From assembly GCA_002457315.1 (NCBI GenBank), contig NTKI01000015.1, forward strand, positions 1 to 35,841: DNA of 35,841 nt, read 5' to 3'. Shown here piece by piece: positions 25,175 to 35,377 of this stretch. How positions within the stretch are numbered: position 1 is the stretch's first letter; every line of letters begins with the position of its first letter. The DNA comes from Rhodothermaeota bacterium MED-G19 (lineage in GTDB: Bacteria; Bacteroidota; Bacteroidia; Cytophagales; MED-G16). Under the pieces are notes generated by a model. It saw nothing but the letters and a program-made list of their open reading frames with translations. It was not told where the DNA came from and searched no databases. Position numbers and translations under genes: made by a program.

Positions 25175-28100
25175 TTATAAATATTTGTCTATCTCAAGTT
25201 TAACCTTGTCTAATCTAGATATGTAACCAGAAAGTTCTTCCTTTAGAACTCTAAAGACTTCTCTAGACCCATTAGTTGGCAATCCATCTCCACTTTCTAC
25301 ACTTTTCCTTAAGTATGCTAATCTATTATTTACTTTTATTGGAAAATTTAAAGGGTCTTGTCCACTTTGATTTTTGACTTGGTATATACTTGACTCAATA
25401 AGCTCTAATTTTGAAATAAGTGAGTTTATTTTTTTTCTATCAGACATTTTTTTATTTTCAATATCCTTAGCAATTACCTCCTTTATCTTTCTGATTTCAA
25501 TTACTTTCTTATTTGCTAAATCAGTCTGATACATTATCTCCATTGCAAATTTAAACTGAACATTAATTTCATCGTCAGACACTTCAATTCTAGGATCTTT
25601 AATTAAATCAATAGAAGTGTTATAGACTTTTTCATCAACAGTTAAGATAATTTTATATGTTCCTGGTGGAGCAATTGGACCTAATTGAGGTCTTGCAGAC
25701 CAAATAATCATACCATCAAACTGAGTCGCACCCTCATATCTCAAATTCCACGAAAAAGTATTTAGACCTTTCTCCATACTAGGGTTACCATTATCTGAAC
25801 CATACCATGAATTTTCTTCAACAGAATTGTCTAATGACCCATCTTTTTCTATAACTACCCTGCCCTCTGAATCTAAAATTTTTAGGTTTAATGAATTGAC
25901 CTCATCAGACAAATAATATTTTATTTCACCAGATTGAACTCTTCTTGCAGCATAATAAGGTTTAAATAAGTAATGCTTATCAAAGTTGATTTTAGCCATT
26001 TCTCTCAAGGGAGAAATATCATCTAAAATATAAATTGATCTTCCATGAGTACCCACCACTATATCTTTATCTGTTACAATAAGATCAGAAATTTGAGTGT
26101 CTGGCATATTTAAACTTAGGGATTTCCAATTTTTTCCGTCATCAAAAGAAACCCATACACCATGCTCCCCTCCTGCATAGAGCAGTCCTGGAGTTACTAA
26201 ATCTTCTCTCACTACATGAATAAAATCATCAGATCTTATTCCATCAGTAATAAAATCCCAGCTTTTTCCATAGTCATTTGTTTTCCATATGTAGGGCTTC
26301 CTGTCATCCATCTGATATCTTTTTGCAGCTATATATGCTGTTCCAGGCATATGAGGTGATTCATCTATTATACTTACCCTCGTATCTTTAGGCATATCTT
26401 TGGGTGTAATATTTATCCAAGTCTTACCATGATCTTTTGTTATATGAACTAGACCATCATCTGATCCAGCCCAAATTATATTTTCATCATGTTTTGACGG
26501 TGCTAAAGCAAATACAGTTGCATAAATTTCCGGCCCATTCATATCATTTGTAATAACTCCCCCAGTTTCACCAAGTGTCTCGGGATCAGCATATGTTAAA
26601 TCAGGACTTATTTTATTCCAACTCTGACCATCATTTTCTGATACCCAAACATGTTGAGAACACGTATATAATTTATCAGGATTCAATGGTGAAAAAATTA
26701 TTGGAAACGTCCATTGCCATCTTTCAGGTAAATCTATTGCAGGTTCTCCAGAAAAAAACCTTGGGTATACCTGAATATCTCTTCTGAATCCATTACTTCT
26801 ATCATACTTAGTCAGTAAGGCACCTTGACTTCCCGCATAAAACCAGTCTAAATTTTTTGGGTGCTGACTTATATAACCAGATTCACCTCCGCCCACTGGA
26901 TAATAATATTCCTTGTGCGGTCCTCTAGCTTGTTTAAAATTCCAACCCTCAGATGGAATACACATTGTTGAATTGTCTTGTTGTGCACCACAAACATGGT
27001 AAGGAAAGTCATTTGTCACCATTATATGATAAAATTGAGAGGTAGGAAAATCCAAATCGGTCCAAGTATCACCACCGTTTACTGACACGCAACCTCCACC
27101 ATCATTGGCATTTACCATTCTCATAGGATTATTTGGATCAATCCATAAATCATGATTATCACCATGAGGAACAATTATTCTTTTATCAAAAGTTTTTCCA
27201 CCATCAACTGATTTATAAAAACCAGTATTTAAAGCATAAACAACATTTTCATCTTTTGGATCAGCATAAATTCTACTGTAATAGAAGGCTCTCTGCCTTA
27301 ACTTTCTTTCATTATTAACAAGTTCCCAAGTTACACCTGCATCTTCTGATACGAATACACCACCATCATTTGCTTCAACAATTGCCCACAACTTATTTGA
27401 ATTTGCCCCTGATACAGTAATTCCAATTTTTCCTAGAGGCCTACTAGGTAATCCTTTATTTTCTGATATATCCTCCCATGTCATTCCTCCATCAACTGAT
27501 TTATAAATTCCACATTCTGGCCCACCTCCAAGCATCTTGTAAGGAGTTCTATAAACCTGCCATATTGTAGCATAAAGAATATCAGGATTTTTTGGGTCCA
27601 TTATAAGATCTATTGCTCCAGCTTTAGGACTTTTAAATAAAACCTTATTCCACGATTCTCCGCCATCAATAGACTTAAATACTCCCCTTTCAGGGTTCTC
27701 ACCATAAGGATGTCCTAGCGCTGCAACATAAACAATATCAGGATTTGTTGGATGAACTCTAATTTTTGCAATTGCCTGGGTCTCCTCAAGTCCTAAATGT
27801 TTCCAATTTTTTCCTCCATCAATTGATTTATATACCCCATCTCCTTGCATAATATTTCCTCTTAACTCAGTCTCTCCCATTCCTATGTAAACAATATCAG
27901 GATTAGATTCTGACACTGCAACGGCACCAACAGAGGAACTACTTATTTGTCCATCAGTTACTGGATTCCACGTCTGTCCACCATCTATAGTTTTCCACAA
28001 ACCTCCTCCAACTGCACCAAAATAATATTCATTAGTTCTATTTGGGGATCCAGAGACAGCTAAGGATCTACCCCCTCTATCAGGACCTATGCCTCTCCAA

Positions 28101-28192
28101 TTCATTTCACTTATCAGAGAATCCTGATTTGCAAAAACATTTGACACAAAAAATAGAAATAATATAATAAAAGTAGAAACGTGATTTTTCAT
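25175..28192 (-). CDS. VPS10/sortilin-like BNR-repeat propeller protein (glycosyl-hydrolase-like)
   Basis: 1005 residues with a cleaved signal peptide (residues 1-21). Residues about 28-720 form a large beta-propeller with about eleven Asp-box motifs of SxDxGxTW type (IDGGQTW, IDGGKNW, IDGGESW, VDGGMTW, EDAGVTW, VDGGKTF, VNGGDTW, ENDGQSW, KDHGKTW, NDYGKSW and FDDGKNW). Residues about 740-870 form a beta domain (EGRVVIEKDG, SWNLRYEGATQFDGM, PPGTYKI), and the last 120 residues are helical. This architecture is common in Bacteroidota and is often labelled glycosyl hydrolase or sortilin-like; a true enzymatic role is not established. It follows the PIG-L gene by 49 bases and precedes the DUF6067 gene by 27. 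Confidence 0.9.
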   Translation of the reverse strand: MKNHVSTFIILFLFFVSNVFANQDSLISEMNWRGIGPDRGGRSLAVSGSPNRTNEYYFGAVGGGLWKTIDGGQTWNPVTDGQISSSSVGAVAVSESNPDIVYIGMGETELRGNIMQGDGVYKSIDGGKNWKHLGLEETQAIAKIRVHPTNPDIVYVAALGHPYGENPERGVFKSIDGGESWNKVLFKSPKAGAIDLIMDPKNPDILYATIWQVYRTPYKMLGGGPECGIYKSVDGGMTWEDISENKGLPSRPLGKIGITVSGANSNKLWAIVEANDGGVFVSEDAGVTWELVNNERKLRQRAFYYSRIYADPKDENVVYALNTGFYKSVDGGKTFDKRIIVPHGDNHDLWIDPNNPMRMVNANDGGGCVSVNGGDTWTDLDFPTSQFYHIMVTNDFPYHVCGAQQDNSTMCIPSEGWNFKQARGPHKEYYYPVGGGESGYISQHPKNLDWFYAGSQGALLTKYDRSNGFRRDIQVYPRFFSGEPAIDLPERWQWTFPIIFSPLNPDKLYTCSQHVWVSENDGQSWNKISPDLTYADPETLGETGGVITNDMNGPEIYATVFALAPSKHDENIIWAGSDDGLVHITKDHGKTWINITPKDMPKDTRVSIIDESPHMPGTAYIAAKRYQMDDRKPYIWKTNDYGKSWDFITDGIRSDDFIHVVREDLVTPGLLYAGGEHGVWVSFDDGKNWKSLSLNMPDTQISDLIVTDKDIVVGTHGRSIYILDDISPLREMAKINFDKHYLFKPYYAARRVQSGEIKYYLSDEVNSLNLKILDSEGRVVIEKDGSLDNSVEENSWYGSDNGNPSMEKGLNTFSWNLRYEGATQFDGMIIWSARPQLGPIAPPGTYKIILTVDEKVYNTSIDLIKDPRIEVSDDEINVQFKFAMEIMYQTDLANKKVIEIRKIKEVIAKDIENKKMSDRKKINSLISKLELIESSIYQVKNQSGQDPLNFPIKVNNRLAYLRKSVESGDGLPTNGSREVFRVLKEELSGYISRLDKVKLEIDKYL

Positions 28193-28241
28193 AAGATTTT
28201 TTTTTAAATATATGGAAAAAAATTATTTAAACAGAAAGTGA

Positions 28242-30722
28242 CTATTTTTTTCCTAGCGAGAGAAGATTAGAAAAGATTTTATAAGCACCTCCAACACCTG
28301 CAGGAAGCTGTCTAAACCATGAGTATGAAGTATATACAAAATGTCCCTTGCCAACTTTACCTATTAATATTCCTCCGTCATTAGGATCTTCTCCAATATC
28401 ATTTGATGAGATCACAGTCTGATATTTATCAGACCATGAGTCAGGAAAATATAAACCTCTTTCCTGAACCCATCCGTCAAAATCTTCTATCTTAATTTTA
28501 TTTGGATAATTTAAAGCAGGATGATTTTTATTGGTTATCTGAACATTAGCATCTTCTTGAGACACCCTCTTTCTAGATAATTTAAATGAATATGGTGCGA
28601 ATTTATTTACATCTAAATTTCTAGAAGTGTTATACTGGACAATAACATTGCCTCCTAAATTCATATAATCCATTAATTTAGATTTAATTTCAAATAAAGA
28701 CTTATCCGAATTAAAAGCTCTTACACCTATTATCAAAGCATCATAATTTTCTAGCTTTTTTAGATTAATGTCATTCTTTTCAAGTAAATCCACATCATAT
28801 CCTACCAGAGATAATGACTCTGGAACTTTATCTCCTGAACCCATCAAGTAACCTACTTTATTTGCCTTTAAATTAATATCAAATTTAATAAGTGACACAT
28901 CAGACTTAGGAAATCTGGTCTGGGGAGTCATATGATCATATATAACTTTATCTATAGCTCTAGAATAAGACTTACCGTTAACATCAGCCTCATAAAATAC
29001 ATTACTAATGAGATTCTTTTCGTTAGGTAAAGAAATAGTAAAATCAAATGTTTTTCTTTCACCCTTATTGGATATCTCTATATCATAAAATTCAGGCTGA
29101 ACTTCAATACCATCAGAAACCCTTAAATAAAGTCTGGTTTTTAAATTTTTAATTCCCGAAACCACATCAACTTTGAGACTTTTCTTGTTTGAATTCACAA
29201 TCAATTCCATTGAATTTTTTGGATTTAAATAAACAGGGTTACCAATAACAAAAGGTCTATAATCATCTCCTTTTATGGGACTATTAACTTTAAAAACAAC
29301 TGGCACATTATATGAAATTTGCTGCCCATTTATTCTAAATATAAATTTTGATAATAATGAAGGAGAATTATCAGGGTCTCCTACAAGCATTTGATTATTA
29401 ATTTTGTAACTACCAAAGTTAGCCTTATCTAGTAGCCAATACTTTTCTGAAATTTGATCATTTGCAGGTAATTTTATTTTTTTTTCCAGTCTAAACATTT
29501 TATTGTTTTCCAGAATATTATTGACATCAAACTCTTCACCTAGTATTGATATTTTTTCAAGTTTTATATCATATGGACTTCTATTTATTGCATCAAAAGA
29601 AATATTAATTTCTTCTCCATCTGAAGCTAGTTCAGAACTAGATAAAGCTTCAAAAAATAACCCTGAAGAAGCCTTAATAAGATTTTTGATCTCATTTTTT
29701 TTGATAGCTCTCCAATCCCTATCAATAACTCTATTTAATTCTTTATAGGCAAGTGTTAAGTTGTCTATTATTTCATAAGGTTTATTAATTTGGAATGAAT
29801 CCTGAGCATTCTTAATGTGTTTAATAAGTGCTTCGCTTGCCCTTATTCTTTTCCATGAAGTTTCGACTCCCTCCATTATATCTTTTTTTGCATCAATTCC
29901 TTGTGAATAAATTAATAGTTCTACCTCGCTACCTCTCCTTCTTAAAGAACCAAATGCTTGACTTTTATGCATGGATCTACTCTCGGAAGCAATCTCATTA
30001 TAAGATTTACCTATTTTGTTATTATAAACTCCAACATCAATTTTTAACATCTCATCTATATCATATTTATCAAGATTAAAAAATCTAGATGAAGTATTCC
30101 AAAGAATTCTTTTAGGTTTCCATACCTTAACATATTTTAATTGATCAGGAAAAGCATCGGGATCTCCTGATAGATTAAAAGCTTTATTTGCTAAAATAGC
30201 TGACGCAGTATGGTGACCATGAGTAATGCCTGGCGTTTGGTTAAATCTTGTTATTAAAACGTCAGGCCTAAATTTTCTTATAATCCATACAAAATCAGAT
30301 AATATTTTTTCCTCATTCCAAAACTTAAGTGTTTCAACAGGTCCCTTAGAGTAACCAAAATCAACAGCAGAAGAAAAGAATTGTTTTCCACCGTCTATTT
30401 TTCTTGCTTCTAAAAGTTCTTGAGTTCTTATAAGACCTAAATTTTCTTTAAGGTGTGTGCCTAAAAAATTTTGACCTCCTCCTCCTCTTGTTGCAGACAA
30501 ATAAGCAGTCTCATATTTTTTTTCATTAGCTAAATATGCTATAAGTCTAGTATTTTCATCATCAGGATGTGCAGCGATGTATAATACTTTCCCAAATACA
30601 TCTAATTTTTCCAACATTAAACTAATATTTGAAGAAGAGTAAAAATTATTCTCTTGTGCAGTTGATATATTGATATTGAAGATAGAAAATAATAATATGT
30701 AATAAATTCGTATTGGCAACAT
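28242..30722 (-). CDS. PIG-L family deacetylase with C-terminal ThuA-like domain
   Basis: 826 residues with a signal peptide (about 1-22). Residues about 42-220 form a PIG-L/LmbE deacetylase: AHPDDENTRLI at 51-61 (His52, Asp54/Asp55 for zinc binding and catalysis) and GITHGHHTASA for the third ligand. The middle (about 350-600) is a set of beta-sandwich segments of NEW3-like character. The final 170 residues have a ThuA/amidotransferase-like fold (YDALIIGVRAFNSD, NLGGNVIVQYNTSRN). The first gene of a probable operon with the BNR and DUF6067 genes. The likely role is deacetylation of extracellular N-acetyl sugars; substrate unknown. Confidence 0.9.
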   Translation of the reverse strand: MLPIRIYYILLFSIFNINISTAQENNFYSSSNISLMLEKLDVFGKVLYIAAHPDDENTRLIAYLANEKKYETAYLSATRGGGGQNFLGTHLKENLGLIRTQELLEARKIDGGKQFFSSAVDFGYSKGPVETLKFWNEEKILSDFVWIIRKFRPDVLITRFNQTPGITHGHHTASAILANKAFNLSGDPDAFPDQLKYVKVWKPKRILWNTSSRFFNLDKYDIDEMLKIDVGVYNNKIGKSYNEIASESRSMHKSQAFGSLRRRGSEVELLIYSQGIDAKKDIMEGVETSWKRIRASEALIKHIKNAQDSFQINKPYEIIDNLTLAYKELNRVIDRDWRAIKKNEIKNLIKASSGLFFEALSSSELASDGEEINISFDAINRSPYDIKLEKISILGEEFDVNNILENNKMFRLEKKIKLPANDQISEKYWLLDKANFGSYKINNQMLVGDPDNSPSLLSKFIFRINGQQISYNVPVVFKVNSPIKGDDYRPFVIGNPVYLNPKNSMELIVNSNKKSLKVDVVSGIKNLKTRLYLRVSDGIEVQPEFYDIEISNKGERKTFDFTISLPNEKNLISNVFYEADVNGKSYSRAIDKVIYDHMTPQTRFPKSDVSLIKFDINLKANKVGYLMGSGDKVPESLSLVGYDVDLLEKNDINLKKLENYDALIIGVRAFNSDKSLFEIKSKLMDYMNLGGNVIVQYNTSRNLDVNKFAPYSFKLSRKRVSQEDANVQITNKNHPALNYPNKIKIEDFDGWVQERGLYFPDSWSDKYQTVISSNDIGEDPNDGGILIGKVGKGHFVYTSYSWFRQLPAGVGGAYKIFSNLLSLGKK

Positions 30723-30760
30723 AACTTTAGCTACTTTAATTATTGATCCATTTCATTAAA

Positions 30761-30787
30761 CAAATTTAAATATTTAATATAAATCAA
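30761..30787 (-). promoter_or_regulatory. Candidate promoter of the PIG-L operon
   Basis: The minus strand reads TAAATTTG at 30768-30761, matching the -7 consensus, with a TTG at 30787-30785, 16 bases further upstream and close to the expected -33 spacing. It lies 39 bases upstream of the PIG-L ATG and just past the terminator of the preceding gene. Confidence 0.45.
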
Positions 30788-30804
30788 AAATTATCAAAAT
30801 TATC

Positions 30805-30829
30805 AAAAAAAAACCCTGCATTGCAGGGT
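30805..30829 (-). terminator. Rho-independent terminator after the SnoaL-like lipoprotein gene
   Basis: On the minus strand ACCCTGCA (30829-30822) pairs with TGCAGGGT (30820-30813) around one base, so the working stem is about 6 bp with a short loop. An eight-T run follows at 30812-30805. It lies 21 bases after the stop at 30851 and separates that gene from the PIG-L operon. Confidence 0.88.
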
Positions 30830-30850
30830 CTATTTTAAAATAAAACCAAA

Positions 30851-31381
30851 TTATTCTTCTGACTGAGATGCAGCAAGCTCTAATTCAGCCATCATTCCAG
30901 ACGGATCAAAATTATGCCATTCTTTTACGATTTTGCCATCAGCCCACTCAAATCCAATATGCGCAGGAACTTCTAATGTTTTACCACTAGCTTTTCCTGT
31001 TGCATTCCACGTAAACCATGACTGTGTCAATGTCGTCTCAGGATAACCATTATTTGCTGGATATACTATAGTCTGAACCCAAACACCTAGATCTTCTCCT
31101 CCTTCATCATCTTGAAAACTCATAGAGATATTATCAAAGTTTGCATGTTGCGCTGAAATTAAAGAAGCTATATCATCTACTCCTGCAGCATCAGGACTAT
31201 TCATGTATATCTTTAAATCAGGAGACCACAAAGACTTGAGACCATCTATGTCATTATTTAAATAGTTTTGATAGTGTGCTCTAATTGCATTTGATTTTTC
31301 ATCATCAAATGTCACCATCACACCATTATTTGTACAACTTATTGCAAAAAAAGCAATAAGTATAAAAAGTGAATTTCTCAT
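30851..31381 (-). CDS. SnoaL/NTF2-like lipoprotein
   Basis: 176 residues. A lipoprotein signal ends in FAISC (Cys16). The rest is a single NTF2-like domain: NAIRAHYQNYLNNDIDGLKS, LWSPDLKIYMN, SWFTWNATGKASGKTLEVPA and GKIVKEWHNFDPSGM. SnoaL-like domains bind small hydrophobic ligands or act as isomerases; no catalytic set is visible here. It is related to the N-terminal half of the lipoprotein at 3923-4711 but lacks the ABM domain. It ends with a strong terminator. It lies 47 bases downstream of the S9 peptidase gene. Confidence 0.85.
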   Translation of the reverse strand: MRNSLFILIAFFAISCTNNGVMVTFDDEKSNAIRAHYQNYLNNDIDGLKSLWSPDLKIYMNSPDAAGVDDIASLISAQHANFDNISMSFQDDEGGEDLGVWVQTIVYPANNGYPETTLTQSWFTWNATGKASGKTLEVPAHIGFEWADGKIVKEWHNFDPSGMMAELELAASQSEE

Positions 31382-31428
31382 TTTTTTAAAAATTTTAATT
31401 TAATTAAGATTATATAAAAATATAAAAT

Positions 31429-33459
31429 TTATTTATTTCTATACTTATTGAACCAATATAGTATATGATCAATTTTCGTAATTAGTTGACTTGGCTTATT
31501 TGATATATTGTGATAAGCTCCTGGTATTTCAACGTAGATAGTCTCAATTTTTCTCAACTTAAGAGCATGATAAAGTTGTTTTGCCTCAGAAGGAGGGGTC
31601 CTCAAATCATTTAATCCAACCATTACCATTGTAGGAGTCTCTATATTACCAACTAATGATATTGGAGAAAAACTCCAATAATGATTGAAATTTTCCCAGG
31701 GTTGTCCATCATACCTAGAGTGAGCATATCCAAAATAATTGTCTGCAACTAATGTCTTAGAAATCCAATTCATAACTGGTTTTATGACAGCTGATGCTTT
31801 AAACCTATTATTTTTTCCAATTATCCATGCTGTCATTATACCTCCAGCACTTCCCCCTGTAACAAAAAGATTATTTTCATCAATGTATCCTTGATCTATC
31901 ATCTTATCTACACCATCCATCACATCATGGTAATCATCTCCGGGATAGTCTCTATATAATAAATTTCCAAATTCCTCGCCATAACTAGTACTTCCTCTAG
32001 GGTTAGGATAAAACACAACATATCCTGCAGAAGAATACAATAAAATTTCCGGAGAAAACCTGTCACCATAATTACTTATTGGTCCGCCATGATTTTCAAC
32101 AATTAGTGGATACTTTTTATTTGGATCAAAGCCAGGAGGTTTAGCTATCCACCCTTGAATTTTTCTCCCGTCCACAGAAGATTCATACCATATATCATTG
32201 ATTACCCCTAAATCCTTGCCCTTAAGCAAATCATAATTCAAATCAGTCAGCCTGGTATTCTTTCCATTAGAATATATAACTAAATCAGCTGGGTTATAAG
32301 GAGAAGTCATTGTATATACTATCTGATTATGTTTTGATACTGAGTATGATCCACCACCATATGGTCTTCCTATTGTTGTTCCACCAACATTGTCAACTAA
32401 TTTAATAGTCTTACCATTAAGAGAGGTATATGCAACCTTAGTATTGCCTTCATTATCATACATAAAATACAGACCTTTATTATCTGATGACCATTTAATT
32501 GAGGCTATACTCCTATCTAAATTAGTTTTAATTTCACTCTTATTTCTTCCGTCAATATCCATAACATATAGTCTTGAAGTCTGATATGTTTGAACCTTAT
32601 CGTCATAACCTAAATACGCAATCTTCTTTCCGTCAGGAGAGATAGCAGCTCCTCTATCTGGTCCATTTCTATCTGTTAAAGTCTTTAAATTTGACCCATC
32701 AATATTTATGCTATAAAGCTCTGAATTCCTAAAATCGTATTCCCATTCATCTGTATAATTAGAAGAGAAAACAAATCCCTTAGAGTCTGATTTCCAGTCA
32801 AAAGCTCTATGATTATAATTTTCTCTAGTTACTTGTGTTGGTTTGCCACCCTCAGATGAAATATAAAATATATGAGAGAATCCCTCTCTCATATAACCTG
32901 AACCATCCGATTCATGTTTTAATCTATCAGTAATTCTAGGTTTATCAGCCCATTTTGCATTTTTTGGTTTTCTTGGAGCAGTAACTATCTGCAAGGCTTT
33001 TTCTGGTAAGAACATTAAAAATCCAATATTTCTACCGTCCGGTGACCAATTCAATGACCTTGGAGATCCATCAAGTTGAGATATTGATGAGTATTGTTTT
33101 GAATCAATCCAATAGATAAAAATTTCAGAACCATTACCATCTCCAGAATTTGAGATGAAAGATATTCTTTTTCCATCTGGACTCCATCTTGGGTTACTTT
33201 CATTTTTGACCAGCGAAGTTAATTTCTGATGATTAGTGCCATCAGAATTCATGATCCATAAAGATGAACTTTTTCCATCTTTCATAATGTCCATTTTGGT
33301 ACGTATATATACTATCTTATTACCATCAGGAGAAACTTGTGGGTCACGGACATATTGTAACTCAAATACATCAAGATTTTCAAATTTACTTTGAGCATGA
33401 ACTGAATTTGATAGAATAAATAAAGCAAAAACTAAAATTTTTAAGTTTTTCATCTTCAT
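31429..33459 (-). CDS. S9-family serine peptidase (prolyl oligopeptidase type)
   Basis: 676 residues with a signal peptide (residues 1-23, SVHAQ). Residues about 30-400 form a WD40-like propeller with PD40 motifs (VSPDGNKIVYI, WSPDGKRISFI, WSPDGRNIGFL, ISPDGKKIAYL). Residues about 420-676 form the alpha/beta-hydrolase domain: nucleophile Ser537 in TGGSAGG, Asp618 in VGLNDLRTPP and His650 in PGAYHN. This is the S9 family with acylaminoacyl-peptidase or dipeptidyl-peptidase architecture. It is periplasmic or secreted and probably trims short peptides. The gene follows the SMP-30 gene by 18 bases. ATG at 33459 or 33453 could serve as start. Confidence 0.94.
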   Translation of the reverse strand: MKMKNLKILVFALFILSNSVHAQSKFENLDVFELQYVRDPQVSPDGNKIVYIRTKMDIMKDGKSSSLWIMNSDGTNHQKLTSLVKNESNPRWSPDGKRISFISNSGDGNGSEIFIYWIDSKQYSSISQLDGSPRSLNWSPDGRNIGFLMFLPEKALQIVTAPRKPKNAKWADKPRITDRLKHESDGSGYMREGFSHIFYISSEGGKPTQVTRENYNHRAFDWKSDSKGFVFSSNYTDEWEYDFRNSELYSINIDGSNLKTLTDRNGPDRGAAISPDGKKIAYLGYDDKVQTYQTSRLYVMDIDGRNKSEIKTNLDRSIASIKWSSDNKGLYFMYDNEGNTKVAYTSLNGKTIKLVDNVGGTTIGRPYGGGSYSVSKHNQIVYTMTSPYNPADLVIYSNGKNTRLTDLNYDLLKGKDLGVINDIWYESSVDGRKIQGWIAKPPGFDPNKKYPLIVENHGGPISNYGDRFSPEILLYSSAGYVVFYPNPRGSTSYGEEFGNLLYRDYPGDDYHDVMDGVDKMIDQGYIDENNLFVTGGSAGGIMTAWIIGKNNRFKASAVIKPVMNWISKTLVADNYFGYAHSRYDGQPWENFNHYWSFSPISLVGNIETPTMVMVGLNDLRTPPSEAKQLYHALKLRKIETIYVEIPGAYHNISNKPSQLITKIDHILYWFNKYRNK

Positions 33460-33477
33460 TAAGTTTAATCTTTAAAT

Positions 33478-34494
33478 TTATTTAATTTCTACTCTTGCTA
33501 GGTAATCAAATGCGGTAATGTATAAAGATTTCTCATCTTTACCGAAAGCACAATTTAATGCATTACTTGTTGTTCCTATAGTTGCAAGGTGCTTACCTTC
33601 TGGTGTAATTATTAACACTCCACCAGGTCCAGTTGAAAATATATTTCCAGAAGAATGTACTTTTAAACCATCAAACCATCCCTCTGATGTCTTAACTAAT
33701 TCTGAGCCATCAAAGAAAATTGCTCTGTTTTCTAAACCATTTTCTGTAATATCAAATTTTGTAATAAAAGGATATTCAAGGTCTGAACTATTTACATATA
33801 GAGTCTTATTATCATTTGATATAGCTATTCCATTGGGTAATGAGAAATCATCAACTAAAAGAATAATATCACCAGTTTTTGATAGTTTATAGACACCATT
33901 AACTGGCTGCTCTTTCAATTCACTTGTTAAAAGTTTTTCTAATCCAAACCCGTACGGAGGATCAGTAAAATATAAATCACCATTTTCAGCATATACTAGA
34001 TCATTAGGGCTATTAAATAACTTCCCATTATAACTTCCAGCTAATGTCTCAAACTCAGGTGATTGACTTTTCCAATCCCTTAGCCTAACTACTCTCCTAT
34101 CTCCGTGTTGAGTCAATACCAGATCACCATTAGAGTCTAATACCATACCATTCGATCCTAATAAACCATCAGGCTCGGCAGGAACTATTCCTGTATAACC
34201 ACTTGGTTCCATATAAGTTGAAAATCCATCTTCATTGCTCCAACTGTAAATTTTATTTGCGGCGACTTGTGTGAATAATAAGGAATTTAATTTATCTACC
34301 CATAAAGGACCTTCAGCAAGGAATAATGAATCAACTAATAATTCAATTCTTGAATTATCTGAGACGAAATCTTTGGCAGCTTCATCAAAGATTTGGACAC
34401 TACCTCTCGTTAATCTTGTAAATTTTTCTTGATTATTATTGGTATTACATGAAATAATACTCAATAGGGATAAAAATAATAATACATTTTTCAT
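33478..34494 (-). CDS. SMP-30/gluconolactonase-like lipoprotein
   Basis: 338 residues with a lipoprotein signal (SIISC, Cys16). A six-bladed propeller of the SMP-30/gluconolactonase/LRE family is evident from EGPLWV, GSNGMVLDSNGDLVLTQHGD, NSPNDLVYAENGDLYFTDPP, LPNGIAISNDNKTLYVNSSD and GWFDGLKVHSSGNIFSTGPG. The conserved Glu, Asn and Asp of the calcium site are present (EGP, NSPND, FDG). It probably hydrolyses a sugar lactone or related ester; substrate unknown. It is followed 18 bases later by the S9 peptidase gene. Confidence 0.92.
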   Translation of the reverse strand: MKNVLLFLSLLSIISCNTNNNQEKFTRLTRGSVQIFDEAAKDFVSDNSRIELLVDSLFLAEGPLWVDKLNSLLFTQVAANKIYSWSNEDGFSTYMEPSGYTGIVPAEPDGLLGSNGMVLDSNGDLVLTQHGDRRVVRLRDWKSQSPEFETLAGSYNGKLFNSPNDLVYAENGDLYFTDPPYGFGLEKLLTSELKEQPVNGVYKLSKTGDIILLVDDFSLPNGIAISNDNKTLYVNSSDLEYPFITKFDITENGLENRAIFFDGSELVKTSEGWFDGLKVHSSGNIFSTGPGGVLIITPEGKHLATIGTTSNALNCAFGKDEKSLYITAFDYLARVEIK

Positions 34495-34574
34495 AGTGAT
34501 AAATATTTAATTATAAAGTTTAATCTAATATTATAAAAAAAACTAAAAAAATTACTAAATAAAATATTTGAATT

Positions 34575-35369
34575 TTAGTTTTCAACTAAAGTTTCAAGGT
34601 AAATATGAATTGCCTTTGAAAGCTCTAGCCTTTCAGTGTCTAATTCAAAAATTCTTCTCGAATAATTTCCTACCCTATTATTCATATTTATAGTATTTGA
34701 GTAAAAATCAATTCCAGTATAAAGTTTTTTAATATCATTGTTTTTAAAAAAATTATCAAATTTTTTAAGTGATTCGCCACTAAAATTAAGCCCTCTCCCA
34801 CTTACTCCTAACCTTACATCAGGAAATAAATTATTATTAAAATTTTCATTTGTGAAAAGCGTAGAAAATGGATGGTAATAGGTATAGTATTTAATAGCTA
34901 TATCATCAACAATTTTATTGTGATCATTAATTCTCTTAGCTGTTGCCTCATAATACTTATTCATCATACTATGAATATCCTGAGGAAATAGATTAATTCT
35001 TCCATTTGATATCAATGATTTATAGGTTGCTTCTGTCATAAAAAAAGTTTGGTAGGACCATAAATACCCAATATTTATAATTTTTTTATAATATGAATTA
35101 TAACTGATTTTATTATCTAATTTTAGTTCTATTAGATTAATTAACCTATCCGTTCTTAATCTTCCAGTATCTAGAGATTGATTTACCCGATTTATAATTA
35201 ATGAATCATTATCCAAATCATCAATAATTGATTTAATATCTTTTACATGTTGAATTTGTTCTATTCTATTCCGATTCCATTCATCGATCCAAAAAGTAAC
35301 AGAGATACCAACTACAATTACTATAAATTCTAAAGAATATTTAATTAATAGTTTTCTTTTATAGTCCAT
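34575..35369 (-). CDS. DUF6090-type inner-membrane anchored protein
   Basis: 264 residues. One membrane segment at about 9-28 (YSLEFIVIVVGISVTFWI) is followed by DEWNRNR, the hallmark of DUF6090 proteins of Bacteroidota. The remaining 230 residues are helical and soluble, probably periplasmic, with several basic and aromatic segments (SYQTFFMTEATYKSLISNGR, YTYYHPFSTLF). No catalytic motif is visible, and the family has no known function. It starts 8 bases after the DUF885 gene, so it is likely co-transcribed with it. Confidence 0.8.
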   Translation of the reverse strand: MDYKRKLLIKYSLEFIVIVVGISVTFWIDEWNRNRIEQIQHVKDIKSIIDDLDNDSLIINRVNQSLDTGRLRTDRLINLIELKLDNKISYNSYYKKIINIGYLWSYQTFFMTEATYKSLISNGRINLFPQDIHSMMNKYYEATAKRINDHNKIVDDIAIKYYTYYHPFSTLFTNENFNNNLFPDVRLGVSGRGLNFSGESLKKFDNFFKNNDIKKLYTGIDFYSNTINMNNRVGNYSRRIFELDTERLELSKAIHIYLETLVEN

Positions 35370-35377
35370 AACTTATT

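Noticed and set aside
33518-33892. Plus-strand open frame of 124 codons
   Set aside because: It lies wholly inside the well-supported SMP-30 gene on the other strand and has no recognisable domain.
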